Shown: piece by piece, positions 23,570 to 33,956 of the stretch
Numbering within the stretch: position 1 is the stretch's first letter
Layout of the letters: each line of letters opens with the position of its first letter
Source: Deroplatys truncata
Lineage: Eukaryota; Arthropoda; Insecta; Mantodea; Mantidae
Length of the DNA: 64,000 nucleotides
Direction of reading: 5' to 3'
Assembly (NCBI GenBank): GCA_030765065.1
Contig: CM060975.1
Span: 201,476,007 to 201,540,006, forward strand
Notes under the pieces: model-generated
Seen by the model: only the letters and a program-made list of their open reading frames with translations
Told to the model about the DNA's origin: nothing
Database searches by the model: none
Translations under genes and position numbers: made by a program

Positions 23570-24218
23570 CATGTACATATAACATGGAAATAGAAAAACT
23601 GCTACTTGGCAAGATGTCATCATTTTGGTGTAAAGTCTTGCATTTCAGGATTTAGAATTTATATCCTTACAATGAATCAGTAATGCACCCCAACGTTTCT
23701 TTGTATTCAATCTCTGCATAGAACTGGGATGAGCATTTCCTGTTATTTTTTATACCTCCATTTTACAATTTGACTTAATGTACAACCTGGATAGCTGACA
23801 TGAAACTGAAAGAATATAAAATATTGCTTACCTTACTGCAAAATAATGGTCTCTGCTTTCATGGCCAGCAAAAGAAAAAAATGTAGTTTAGATCACATTA
23901 AAGATCAACCAAAAGCCTTAACATGAAGATGCAGCACCATTGCAGAGTAAATTGAGAAAGACAATTTTTGAAAAGTGATCATTCTTTGGGACTGATTTTG
24001 ATCTTTCTAACACATCTAAAATGTCAATTTTATGGTTTGAATTGTTTCTATGTATTGTAAGGTGGCATTATTTATTTCTATTTTTGATGAGCCTGAATAA
24101 CTTTATGAACCCCTTCATTTGTAAATCTACTGGTGAAGCTCATTTTGTTATACATGTTATTACATAAGCTTAAAACAGAGCTTGAAACTTCCTATATTAG
24201 CTTCTCGTGTGTGCACTG

Positions 24219-24490
24219 TTAGCCCCTGTGGTCTAGCGGTACCATGCTAGCCTCTAGTTTCTGAGGTCACGGGTTCATACATGGCAGAGGGTGATGGATT
24301 TTTTCTGGCATAAAATTCCTTAGCATGGCTTCCTTTGGAAGAGAAGTAAAGCTGGTAGTCCCATGTCATAGATTTATGGCACATAAAAGAGCCTCAAGCC
24401 TGATAGAGGCCTCTGAGCAAAATTTTGGTCTTTCACACCCATATAGAATGGGTAGCTAAGGACCATAGTCAAGATTGTCCATAAATAAAA
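24219..24490 (+). mobile_element. SINE family A, ancestral to the duplication
   Basis: Head TGTGGTCTAGCGGTACCATG and a degraded box B (GGTTCATACAT), then the usual body. The copy at the equivalent place in unit 2 (32,886-33,145) shows that this insertion predates the duplication. Confidence 0.85.
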
Positions 24491-24679
24491 ACTAAATCTT
24501 TTTAACAGATGTTACTGGTAACATGAATAACATTTACTTCAACATGTAGTTGAGCCTGTCTTTCAGACATCTGGGTTCAAGTAAACACTCTTATAAAAGG
24601 CTCTGTGTTTGCTGTAATCTGAACACCTATCGCATTTTATTTTTGTTATTAATAAGTGCCTAAAATAAAGTATTAAAAA

Positions 24680-25795
24680 TCGAATGTATTACATTCACAT
24701 GGCTTTCTCTACCCTGTATTATTCATTAATGGATGTAAAAACTTATCTTACATAAGCAAAGCCTGTTTTACTGTCTGCTTCATTTTAATTGAGATAAACT
24801 GTTGCAGAAATAGATTACACATTTCTTTATAAATAAAAAGTGAATAGTGATAGTCAAATGTTTCAGAACTGAAATATTAAATTAAACTGAGTTTGATTTA
24901 TGGACGCTCTTCAATTGCTATGGTTCTTAGCATCTTATTCTATATTGGGCGTGAAAGACCAGGAATTTTACTCAGAGGCTTCTGTATCGGGCTTGAGATT
25001 CTTTTATGTGCCATAAATCTATGACGGGCCACCAGCTTTACTTCCCTTTGAAAGGAAGCCATGCTAAGGATTTTTTCTCCCAAAAACAATCCCTCGCAGT
25101 CCGCTGGGTTTGAACCTCGACTTCAGGAACTAGAGGCTAGAATGGTACCCCTAGACCATGGAGGATGACATTTCAAAACTTGATGCTATACACTGGCTTT
25201 ACTCTGAACTCTGTTCATACAGCCAGGAGAAACAACTGAATGACAAACTGTTGAACAATTCGAACCATTAATGATGGATATCTTGGAAGTGGCTTATGCC
25301 ACAAAAAAGGTTATTTGCAGTAAATTGTGGCTTTTAAAGAGACCTAATTTTTTGTGTAGTGCATTTTCATCTACCGCTTAATGTTTACCGGTTATACAGC
25401 ATTCTTCCAAATGAAGAGGACTTCATAAGCAATTCCCAGAAAATCAAGATACACATTTTATTTGTCAGTAAATATCTTTAATATGGGTGTTTTAATAAAA
25501 ATTGTTAGAGCCATTTTTAAGAAAATCAAATATTTCTAAAAGTATTCCATGTAAAAGTTTGTTGTGGGGGGATTTTCTTGAAAATCTGCATGTTGCATCT
25601 TTGGAAGTACTGAATCTAAATACCAAATTTCACATGGACCTTTTCTAAAAAGGCTTTTTTTATATATATAAGACTTTTTTTGTTTGCATTCAGGGGCCTC
25701 AAAACATGTATTTACAGTGAAATCTTGGTATTGAATTTTTGGGTAGAGTATAATACTTCTACTTGCTATACATTGTAGAGAAAGCAAAAAACAAT
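24680..25795 (+). mobile_element. Family M repeat, copy f (old), carrying a SINE
   Basis: Starts TCGAATGTATTACATTCACA and ends TTGTAGAGAAAGCAAAAAA. It is diverged from the young copies and collinear with copy h of unit 2. The SINE at 24,896-25,170 sits inside it. The CA tract is absent. Confidence 0.75.
24896..25170 (-). mobile_element. SINE family A, unit-1-specific insertion
   Basis: Minus-strand copy with flanking near-perfect duplications TTTCAGAACT (24,861-24,870) and TTTCAAAACT (25,171-25,180). Unit 2 lacks it at the equivalent point (about 33,510-33,540), so it inserted after the duplication. Confidence 0.8.
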
Positions 25796-25861
25796 AACCA
25801 GTATGGGTGTAATACAGAAATAACCTTCACATTATAGAGAACTTAAGATGGCATTAGAAAG

Positions 25862-26190
25862 GAGCAGTACTGGGGTAAGTTAGTGGTTTCGTCTAATGAT
25901 CGTTTGATTTAATCAAATTTCGTTTGATTCCCAGCAATGGCTAGGCAATATTTAAAAGACTATCTTCTGAATAGCTCATATGAAGTATCCCCATGGTAAA
26001 TGCTGTAGATCCTTCATTCCATCACCATTGGAAGTAATGAGCACTTCCCGCTAGGTGGCTCATGTTAAAAAGAAATGTGTTAAGTCATTGCTTGAAGGGA
26101 CGAGGCTTCCCCAAAAATCATAGTAAATAATAATAGGGGAGCATAGGAAACATCAAGCATTAGGAAGATGTATTGAAGTATATATACACA
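25862..26190 (+). mobile_element. SINE family B (tRNA-like head)
   Basis: A box-A-like TAAGTTAGTGG and box-B-like GTTTGATTCCC lie about 40 bp apart, followed by a body with CAGCAATGGCTAGGCAA and GGAAGTAATGAGCACTTCC. The equivalent sequence in unit 2 is at 47,830-48,110 in inverted orientation. Family assignment rests on the polymerase III-like boxes only. Confidence 0.5.
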
Positions 26191-26375
26191 CAATTATCAA
26201 ACTGCTCATCCCTTAATGCGCCAATAACATAACACTAAGATTGTCAATTTCTATTAGCAACTGCATTTAATCATGTCCATGACTTTGTCATAAGCTGCTT
26301 TGAAATGTTGCCAAGTGCAGGAAGTTTGAAATTACACAAATATAAATACAAGATTAGAAACATAACTACTCTGTA

Positions 26376-27347
26376 TTCACTCTTAGGTTGATCCGCGTCA
26401 AAACAAACCCCAGGTGGCCAGTGCACTGCTATAATGTATCCTTCTGCCATTCGCACTAGAAATACTGTCACACTTTCAGACCATGTGGCCAGTACAAGCG
26501 GCACATAGTGCAAAAAAGAACAAAGTCCTTGTTTTGACAACTGGAACGGTGACTAGCATATTCTGTTAAGGGCTAAAGGTGATAAGATTGATAGTTGCAA
26601 CAAAATAAACGTTTGCACATATAATAATAGTTAATCCTGAAATAAATCAGCGAAAAATAAAGTAACAGGTACGGGATAACCTACTTTATTTGCTCTCTGG
26701 AAGCGGCACTTTATTAACTGTTGGCAGCTCATTTTAAAAAAGAAATTGTGCACTGTTACGCGAATTGCATTCTTAAAATCACTACATTCTTGCATCACGT
26801 ATTTCATATGCTTTCTTTTATTTCCGGATGTAACCACTTTTCTCGTTTCAGATTTTTCTACACAAGCACTGTTTATACTTGTACTCGAAACACCATGAAC
26901 TCAGAAGTTAATTTCGCCATTTCTTTCACAGAAAGTGTTGGATATTTCTCACATAACTTATAATCAAGATTCAACACTATTGTTTTTTCACCACTAGTCA
27001 ATGGTTTGCGCGGCTAATGCTTTACGTAATTCGATGAAAATACAAGAGCGAATTCATTGTCCTCCATGATACTGAACACAACTGCTGGTTTCTGGCTGTA
27101 AACAATATTCTGTGCCTACCCGGATGTCAGGTGACTCATACAAATTGCATCATGGGACTTGTAGCTGTTTTACAGTATAAATCAGCGTTAAATGAAAACT
27201 TAGGTATTTGTATAGAATATTATACTATTTAAGGATAAATTCATTCTAAGATTCAGAGATTAGCATGGGACTACTTTCCTGAGCGCATTGCTATCGTGTT
27301 GCACCACGGTGCACTGACCACGTGGGTCGGATCAACCTAAGAGTGAA
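26376..27347 (-). mobile_element. Non-autonomous DDE_3 element with transposase N-terminus
   Basis: Bounded by TA at 26,374-26,375 and 27,348-27,349. Inverted termini start TTCACTCTTAGGTTGATCC. On the minus strand, from about 27,075 to 26,632, it encodes a broken transposase N-terminal region: MEDNEFALVFSSNYV, then GEKTIVLNLDYKLCEKYPTL and KNAIRVTVHNFFFKMS. The catalytic domain is missing. Absent from unit 2, so it arrived after the duplication. It ends about 150 bp before the ankyrin frame. Confidence 0.75.
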
Positions 27348-27497
27348 TATAGTGTATGTAAGGTAATCAAAGGGACTTTAAAGGATGGATTAAATGACAT
27401 GAAAAAAATGGGGTTATGCAGTAAGTTAAAAAGCAGTTGTAATCAGTAGCCATATTTCATGGAACACTTCTGATTGTTAAACACTGTGTAATAACAT

Positions 27498-28730
27498 ATG
27501 ACATGTTTTCTTGTGTTCATGCTTCAGGAGAATGTGACAAATGAAGATGCTGCGCAAAATGGAGTCAAACAGCTGTTAACCTATGCCAGAAATGGAAATG
27601 AAGCAGAAGTGAAATCTCTTGTAGCATCAGGAGCAGATGTGAATGTTGTAGATGATGCAGGTGACACTCCTCTACATTATGCAACACAATATGGACATAT
27701 TACTATATGTGATATTCTTATTAGCAGGGGGGCAAATGTTAATGTTGAAAATAAACAGGGTTACACACCACTTCACTGGGCTTGTTCTAAAGGTAATCTC
27801 TCTCTTGTAAAACTCTTTCTTTCTCATGGTGCGACATTGGAGTTACGTGACTCAAACAAGTGTACTCCTCTACTTCATGCAGCAAAACTTGGATTTTTAG
27901 GAATATGTGACCACCTTATCAACAAAGGAGCAAGTGTGATTGCTGCAGATGATAAGGGTATGACATCTCTGCACTGGGCGTGTTCTAATGGACATTTTCC
28001 AGTAGTAAAACTGCTGCTCACTTCTTGTCGTGACTCATTGGAGTTGCGTAACTCATCCAATGACACTGCTCTGAATCTTGCAGCAAGAGGTGGGCATGTA
28101 GCAATATGCGAAGACCTTCTCAATGGGGGGGCAAATGTTAATACTGAAGGTAATGGGAATTGCACACCACTACATCGAGCTTGTGTTGCAGGACATCTTC
28201 ACTTAGTAAAGTTGCTTATTTCTCATGGTGCTTCAATTGAGATATGTGACTCAAACAACAACCCCCCTCTAAATAATGCAGCAAGAAATGGTCATGTAGC
28301 AGTATGCGAGTATCTTTTGAATATGGGAGCAAATGTTAATGTTCAAGGTCACCAGGATTCTACACCCTTACATCAAGCTTCTTTTATAGGGCATTTTCCT
28401 GCAGTAGAGCTACTCATTTCTCGTGGTGCTTCAGTTGACTCAAAAAGCAAAAACAAATACACTCCTCTCCATTATGCAGTCCAAGAAGGACATGTAGCAA
28501 TATGCGACCATCTTATCAAGAAAGGAGCAAATGTTAATGCTGGGGGTAACAATAATTGCACACCACTGCACCTGGCATGTAATAAAGGACACCTTCAAGT
28601 AGTAAAGCTGCTCATTGCTCATGGTGCTTCAGTTGGAATACATGACTCAAACAAGAGATCACCTCTGGACTTGGCAATAAGTTATAGACATAAAACTGTT
28701 TGTGATTACTTAAAATCACTTAAAAATTGA
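27498..28730 (+). CDS. Ankyrin-repeat protein, 12 repeats, intact frame
   Basis: An open frame of 410 codons. Twelve ankyrin repeats run from about residue 22 to the end, with TPLH-type starts at 55, 88, 121, 154, 188, 221, 254, 287, 320, 353 and 386. Ankyrin stacks bind proteins; no other domain, signal peptide or membrane segment is present, so the partner is unknown. Repeats alternate between ICDxLIxxGANVN and VKLLIxHGAS types, a two-repeat (66-aa) higher-order period. The in-frame ATG at 27,498 is followed by a pyrimidine-rich stretch ending TGCTTCAG at 27,527, a good acceptor. The true coding exon may therefore start at 27,528 with an upstream first exon. A decayed paralogue lies at 49,790-50,817. 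Confidence 0.85.
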   Translation: MTCFLVFMLQENVTNEDAAQNGVKQLLTYARNGNEAEVKSLVASGADVNVVDDAGDTPLHYATQYGHITICDILISRGANVNVENKQGYTPLHWACSKGNLSLVKLFLSHGATLELRDSNKCTPLLHAAKLGFLGICDHLINKGASVIAADDKGMTSLHWACSNGHFPVVKLLLTSCRDSLELRNSSNDTALNLAARGGHVAICEDLLNGGANVNTEGNGNCTPLHRACVAGHLHLVKLLISHGASIEICDSNNNPPLNNAARNGHVAVCEYLLNMGANVNVQGHQDSTPLHQASFIGHFPAVELLISRGASVDSKSKNKYTPLHYAVQEGHVAICDHLIKKGANVNAGGNNNCTPLHLACNKGHLQVVKLLIAHGASVGIHDSNKRSPLDLAISYRHKTVCDYLKSLKN

Positions 28731-30340
28731 AGTCATATTCACAGCTCTGCATTCAATAACTCATACTCCTTTATTCAAACGTAATCCTGAGATTTATACA
28801 AGTTATAATGTATGAAATACTCTCGACTACTAGTTGACCACAGAAAGGAATGAGTGTATGAATATTGCAGTATTTTTCCAAATACTGTAGGTCTTCTTCA
28901 TTCATGATAGGTGTATATTTTCCAAGTATAATCACCATATTATAACTTGTCCCTTGAGACAACTCCGAACAATGTGTCGTGAGTGAAGTCGAGAGAGAGC
29001 TACGGTTGCAAGATGAGAGAGCACAATGCTACCTGGTGTACTCAATTGACAATGCTGACAGTTGATTCATTATTGTACATGACTAAATAAATCATCTTTC
29101 TCATATTGCTAACAAAAGAAGAAATTATAAGTTAATGTTTTATACTGCGAAACTCCTAATGCTGTCATCAAGAGCCATATTAACTGCTGCTATTATAATT
29201 ATGCATTTAATTATAGCATTGCAAGTTGAGATAGGGGAAGAGTATGTTATTTGTGAGTAACATTTCTGACAACATAACAAACATTTGATAACAGAATCAA
29301 ATCAAGGCATAAGAAACATAATGAGTTGTACATAAAGTGCGACAAATACCATGTGCTATATTGCATTAAGTGCTCAAAATCAGTGACAGAACTCATGCGG
29401 AAAACAAGATTTGTTTCATCCTTGCACACTTGTGCATAATATTATTATTATAACACCTGACATCTATTTTTTATATATTACATCAAGGCCTTTTCTATTT
29501 TTTTATACATGCATGCATTTCTTCCAGGGTTCATGACGCCAAAACACATACATATTACTATATGCAGCAGTATACATAAATTCGTCAATGTGGAAGGGTT
29601 ATGTTATGCTGGAGGTTATAGGCGGAAGGGCAAAGGGATGTTGGGCAGTATTAACAGTGATTGGCTGTCACACATGTAGCTGCAGTGATATGAGCTGTCT
29701 CAAGAGAAGTTATACTATGGCGATTATAGCTTCAAACTGAATGGGATAGGTTTGAGGGGCATGTGATACATGCAGAAAATGTTGAAGGTTACCACCAAGG
29801 TCACAATGCATCAATGTTTCTGCACGTTTCATTTCACATTGGTAAGCTGTGCAATTCATGAACAAGCCTAGTGAGTTTTCTAGTGTTATAAGTATTCCCA
29901 TTGGCCCAAACGTTTCCTTTACAGAGTCAAAATAAAAATTACAAGATTTCCTTTTCCAATCAGCTATTGGTTGAACAGGAAGAGATACTGCTGTGCACTC
30001 CTTTCATAGTCTATTCTGCCCAATTCATACATTTCCATACACATTCATAACAACAGTACATTAAACATTATATCTGCACAGTTCTTTTGTTATTAGTTGC
30101 TTAATGTATCCTAAGACAATTACATCTATCTTTGTCTGTTTGATTCCAATGACTTGAAACAATTTTAAAAGAAGATGGAAAGGGAATTGTGTTGCATCAG
30201 CAAATGTGATTGGATCAAATAATTCTAATGGCTATTACTAATGCTGCTGTTATCACTGGAAAGTGGAAAAACATTTTGATTGACTATTGTGTCATTGCAT
30301 TGTTGTTATCATAATCAGAATTTATACAAAAACCATGTAC
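28731..30340. other. 3' flank of the ankyrin gene, single copy in the window
   Basis: The corresponding part of unit 2 is deleted. AATAAATCATC near 29,083 could be a polyadenylation signal for the ankyrin transcript. On the minus strand 29,990-29,710 has a 90-codon open reading (with NSLGLFMNCTAYQCEMKRAE, GGNLQHFLHVSHAP) that looks protein-like but has no family I recognise and is followed by stops. Confidence 0.4.
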
Positions 30341-31386
30341 AATGCTACTTTTATGTTTCATTAAAAAAAATTAAGTTATCATATCTTTTTTGCTTTTTTA
30401 TCATGCTAAATTCCTAAATGTGGTTCAGGAAAGTACTGTAAACAGTATGTTCAGATCATTAATGAGTTCTAAATTGAAAGTTGCTAGCTGTTGGTTTTCG
30501 TTTTATTATGATATTTTAAAATAATTCAAGCTAAACCATTTCCAGCTTCTTTCTAGTAGAGATACGGATTCATTATAATTGTGGTATATTTAGAAAACTG
30601 AATGGATCAAATTGTTGGATGAAAATGAACAGATCTATGTATTGAAGGGATTCAGAAGTTTGTTATTTTTCATGTGATACCATTTTTGTAGCACTATTTT
30701 ATAGAGTTATACTTTAATGTTGTAGTGAATACAAGTTCACTTAGCAAATGAATATATCTAATATACTATATTTTGTAGTTCTTAATATAGATGCAGTGCA
30801 GTGGTTAATTTTATGAATCAGTAGTTTGCAGTATAATGATAAAACTGTTCTTGAGTAAACAGGATTTGTTGCAGTGTTCAGGCAGTGAGCAATATTTTAC
30901 ACAGCAAATCTATCTTTATGTTGAAATTAACTGTAGTATATTAATGTTCAGAAGAAAAAAAAAACATATTTCCATAAGGACTTCTGCAAATTAATTCAGT
31001 TGATGCAATTAGAAAAAATGGAAAGCATTTTTACACTAACATATAGTTGGTGGATCAACAAACAGTTGTTACAGAAGAAGCCTTTAACTGTGGGCATAAA
31101 TAAACATATGTTGTATTGCTTTGGCATGAAACAGTTTGCTGTCTTAAAAAGCTTTTGTTGATTTATACATGATGCTAACAATTACGTTTATGCATCTGCC
31201 TATAGCATTTTTAAGTATATGAACATGTTATAATTAAATCAATGGAAATTCAAAGTGCCTTTCATTTTCAATTCCTGAATCCCTCATGCACCAAACAACA
31301 CACTGTATATCACAAATTTGCAGTTATATTCCACCTTATTGATATACAACCTATATTTCTAGCTAATTCCTGTTAATAACAATTCA

Positions 31387-31545
31387 CTAGGAAGTATTGC
31401 ATTCCACCTAAAATTTTGATACCGAGATTTCACTGAAATACATGTTTTGAGGTTCCCTAAAAGCCTTTTTAAAAAAATCTGTATGTGTCAGTGTAAGCAT
31501 AGCTCAAAAATGAAAAGTCGATTGAACATTAAACTTGGTATGAAA
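31387..31545 (-). mobile_element. Family M repeat, copy g (3' fragment)
   Basis: GGAAGTATTGCATTCCACC, GATACCGAGATTTCACTG, CATGTTTTGAGG and AGCTCAAAAATGAAAAGTCG follow the M order on the minus strand. The fragment lies between the two segmental-duplication units. Confidence 0.7.
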
Positions 31546-32249
31546 TGTGATTTTATCAGGTTGATTGTCATATCACTTTCTTTGAATTTTGTTAGTATGT
31601 ATCTTACATGTTCCAAGTGTTTATCAAAATCTTGGTCATATATTAGAAAATTGACATATTGTAAAGCAAAATTATCTATGATGTCGCCATATATTTTGTG
31701 TTTCGCACGTAATAATACACTAGAACTTGTTTTGAACCCAAATCCGCATCTTGAAAATTGGTAGCATTTTCCTAAGGAATGAAAGTGGTATATTACCTAT
31801 CCAATTCAATTTGTCCAAATGATATTATATCAAGTTTTGTGAAGTATTTCCCCTGCCTAGTTTTGAAAGTATTTCATTTATCTCCTGCGGTCTGAAATCA
31901 TCTGGTTGGTTGCATGAATTAATTTTACGTGCATCATTCTTAAATATTTGTCGGCTTAGCTTATTCAACAGACTGGATTTTGGTACATGGAAAAAGAAAT
32001 TTCTATAAACTCGTCCTGGAGCTATTGCTTTATTACCTTGTTTGCTTCTTTTCCTGTTGCAATAATTTGAATCAGTCTTCACTTGTGAGTCAATGGTGTT
32101 TTGTCTTCACTAAACTGGGTGTATTTTTTGCATTTCCCTGGTTTTTCATTGAATTCATTCAGTTAAAGTTTTTTAATTTGACTTTTTGTTGGCCATCTAC
32201 TGTGTTTGTTTCCTCTGCTTTTTTATTTATTACTTCAATTGTTTGTATG
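31546..32249 (-). other. Uncharacterised, possible LINE relic
   Basis: The minus strand holds an 85-codon open stretch (32,082-31,825) rich in Lys/Arg/Asn with AIAPGRVYRNFFFHVPKS and RPQEINEILSKLGRG. It resembles linker regions of retroelement polyproteins in composition, but no motif is decisive. Confidence 0.3.
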
Positions 32250-32885
32250 TACATATGTACTTATAACATGGAAGTAGAAGCATTGCTACTTGGCAAGATG
32301 TTCTCTATTTGGGATAAAGTCCTGCATTTTAGAATTTATATCCTTATGATGAAGCAGAAATGTACCCCAACTTTTCTTTGTACTCAATTTCTGCATAGAA
32401 CTGGAATGAGCACTTCCTGTTATTTTTATACCTCCATTTTACACTTTGACGTTATGTACAATCTGGATAGCTGACATGAAACTGAGAATATAAAACATTT
32501 CTACAAAAAATTGTCTCTTTTATGGCCAGCAAGGGAAACAGATTTAGCTGAGATTGCATTAAAAATCAACCAAAAGCCATTAACATGATGGTGCAGCAGC
32601 ATTGCAGAGTAGAATATAAACTGAGAGAATATTTTTGAAGAGTGGTCATTCTTTAAAACTGATCTTGATCTTTTTAACACATCTAAAATGACAATGTTAT
32701 AATCTTTTCTTTGCATTGCAGGTGGCATTATTAATTTGATTCTATTTTTGATGGTCCTGAATAACTTTTTTTTCCATGAATTTCTTCATTTGTAAGTCTA
32801 TAAATGAAGTTCATCATGTTATACATACTATTGCATATGTTTAAATCAGAGATCGAAACTCCCTATATTAGCTTCTTGTATGTTC

Positions 32886-33145
32886 AGAGACGTTAGTTAC
32901 CATGCTAGCCTCTAGTTCCCAAGTCGGAGGGCGATAGATTTTTTTTTTGGTAAAAATCCTCAGCATTGCTTCCTTCGGAAGGACAGTAAAGTCGGTGGTC
33001 CCGTGAAGTAGATTTACGACACGTAAAAGAACCTAAAGCTTACTAAAGAGGCCTCTGGGCAAAATTACCGATCTTTCACGCCCAATATAGAATGGGACGC
33101 TAAGGACCACAGCAGTTAAAGAGCGTCCCTAAATAAAACTCAATT
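32886..33145 (+). mobile_element. SINE family A, orthologue of 24,219-24,490
   Basis: Box A is damaged (CGTTAGTTACCATG) and box B is deleted, but the body (GGCGATAG(A)TTTTTT, CTTCCTTCGGAAGG, GAGGCCTCTG, CACGCCCAATATAGAATGGG) is well kept. Same position as in unit 1. Confidence 0.85.
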
Positions 33146-33339
33146 TAATTTTAACAGGTGTTAGCTGGTAACACAAATAACATTTGCTTCAACATATAGT
33201 TGAGCCTGTCTAAAAGACATTTCTGGGTTTAAGTAAAAACTCTTATAAATGGAGGAACATTTAAAAGGCACTGTGTTTGCTATAATATGAACACCTGTTT
33301 CATTTTATATTATTAATAAGTGCCCAAAATAAAGTATTA

Positions 33340-33956
33340 AAACTCTGATGTTCTACATTCACATGACCTTCCCTGCCCTGTGTCATTCATTAATGGATAT
33401 AAAAACTTATCTTATGAAAGCTTATTTTCTTGTGTACTTCATTTCAATCAAGATGAACCGTTGCAAAAATGGTTATATTACACATTTTGTTACAGATACA
33501 AACGAAATAGTGATAGTCAAATGCTTAAGAACAGGATGCTATATTCTGGCCTTATATACTCTTCCCATGCAGCATTGAGAAGCATCTGAATGTCGACAGG
33601 GCTTTAAAAGGATCACAAAATATTGAAAAATTCAGACCTTTAATGATGGATATCTCAAAAATGGCTTATGCCACAAAAAAAGTTACTTGAAATAATTTGT
33701 ATATTTTATAGAGACCTACATTTTTTGTGTAGTGCATTTTCGTCTATTGCCTAACCTTTACCATTGTGCATGATTCTGCAAAATCCCTTCTGAATGAAGA
33801 GGATTGATATTTCTGGAAAATCAAGATGTACGTTTTATTTGTCTACTGAATATCTTTATTATATGGATATTTTAATTAAATCGTTAGCCATTTTTTAGAA
33901 AATCGAAAACTTTGAAAAATGTTACATGTAAAGGGTAGTCGGAGTAACATTCAAGA
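33340..33956 (+). mobile_element. Family M repeat, copy h, first half
   Basis: Starts ACTCTGATGTTCTACATTCA and is collinear with copy f. It stops at GGGTAGTCGGAG, exactly where the Gypsy LTR begins. The second half is at 48,175-48,440, inverted by a later rearrangement. Confidence 0.75.

Larger units (their letters stand above)
23570..31386 (+). repeat. Segmental duplication, unit 1 (intact ankyrin gene)
   Basis: Direct-orientation partner of 32,250-55,245. Collinear landmarks: 23,575 and 32,260 (ATAACATGGAA, CTACTTGGCAAGATG), the SINE at 24,219 and 32,886, family M copies f and h, a second SINE family at 25,862 and ~48,105, the ankyrin exon at 27,528 and 49,800, then 30,340-31,386 against 50,818-55,245 in pieces. 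Unit 1 has gained a SINE (24,896-25,170) and a DDE element (26,376-27,347) not present in unit 2. Confidence 0.9.

Noticed and set aside
27875-28165. Minus-strand frame across the ankyrin gene
   Set aside because: Shadow of the ankyrin coding strand produced by its repeat periodicity.
29710-29990. Minus-strand protein-like stretch next to the ankyrin gene
   Set aside because: It reads like protein for about 90 codons but has no recognisable family, start context or splice partner, so it is not listed as a gene.
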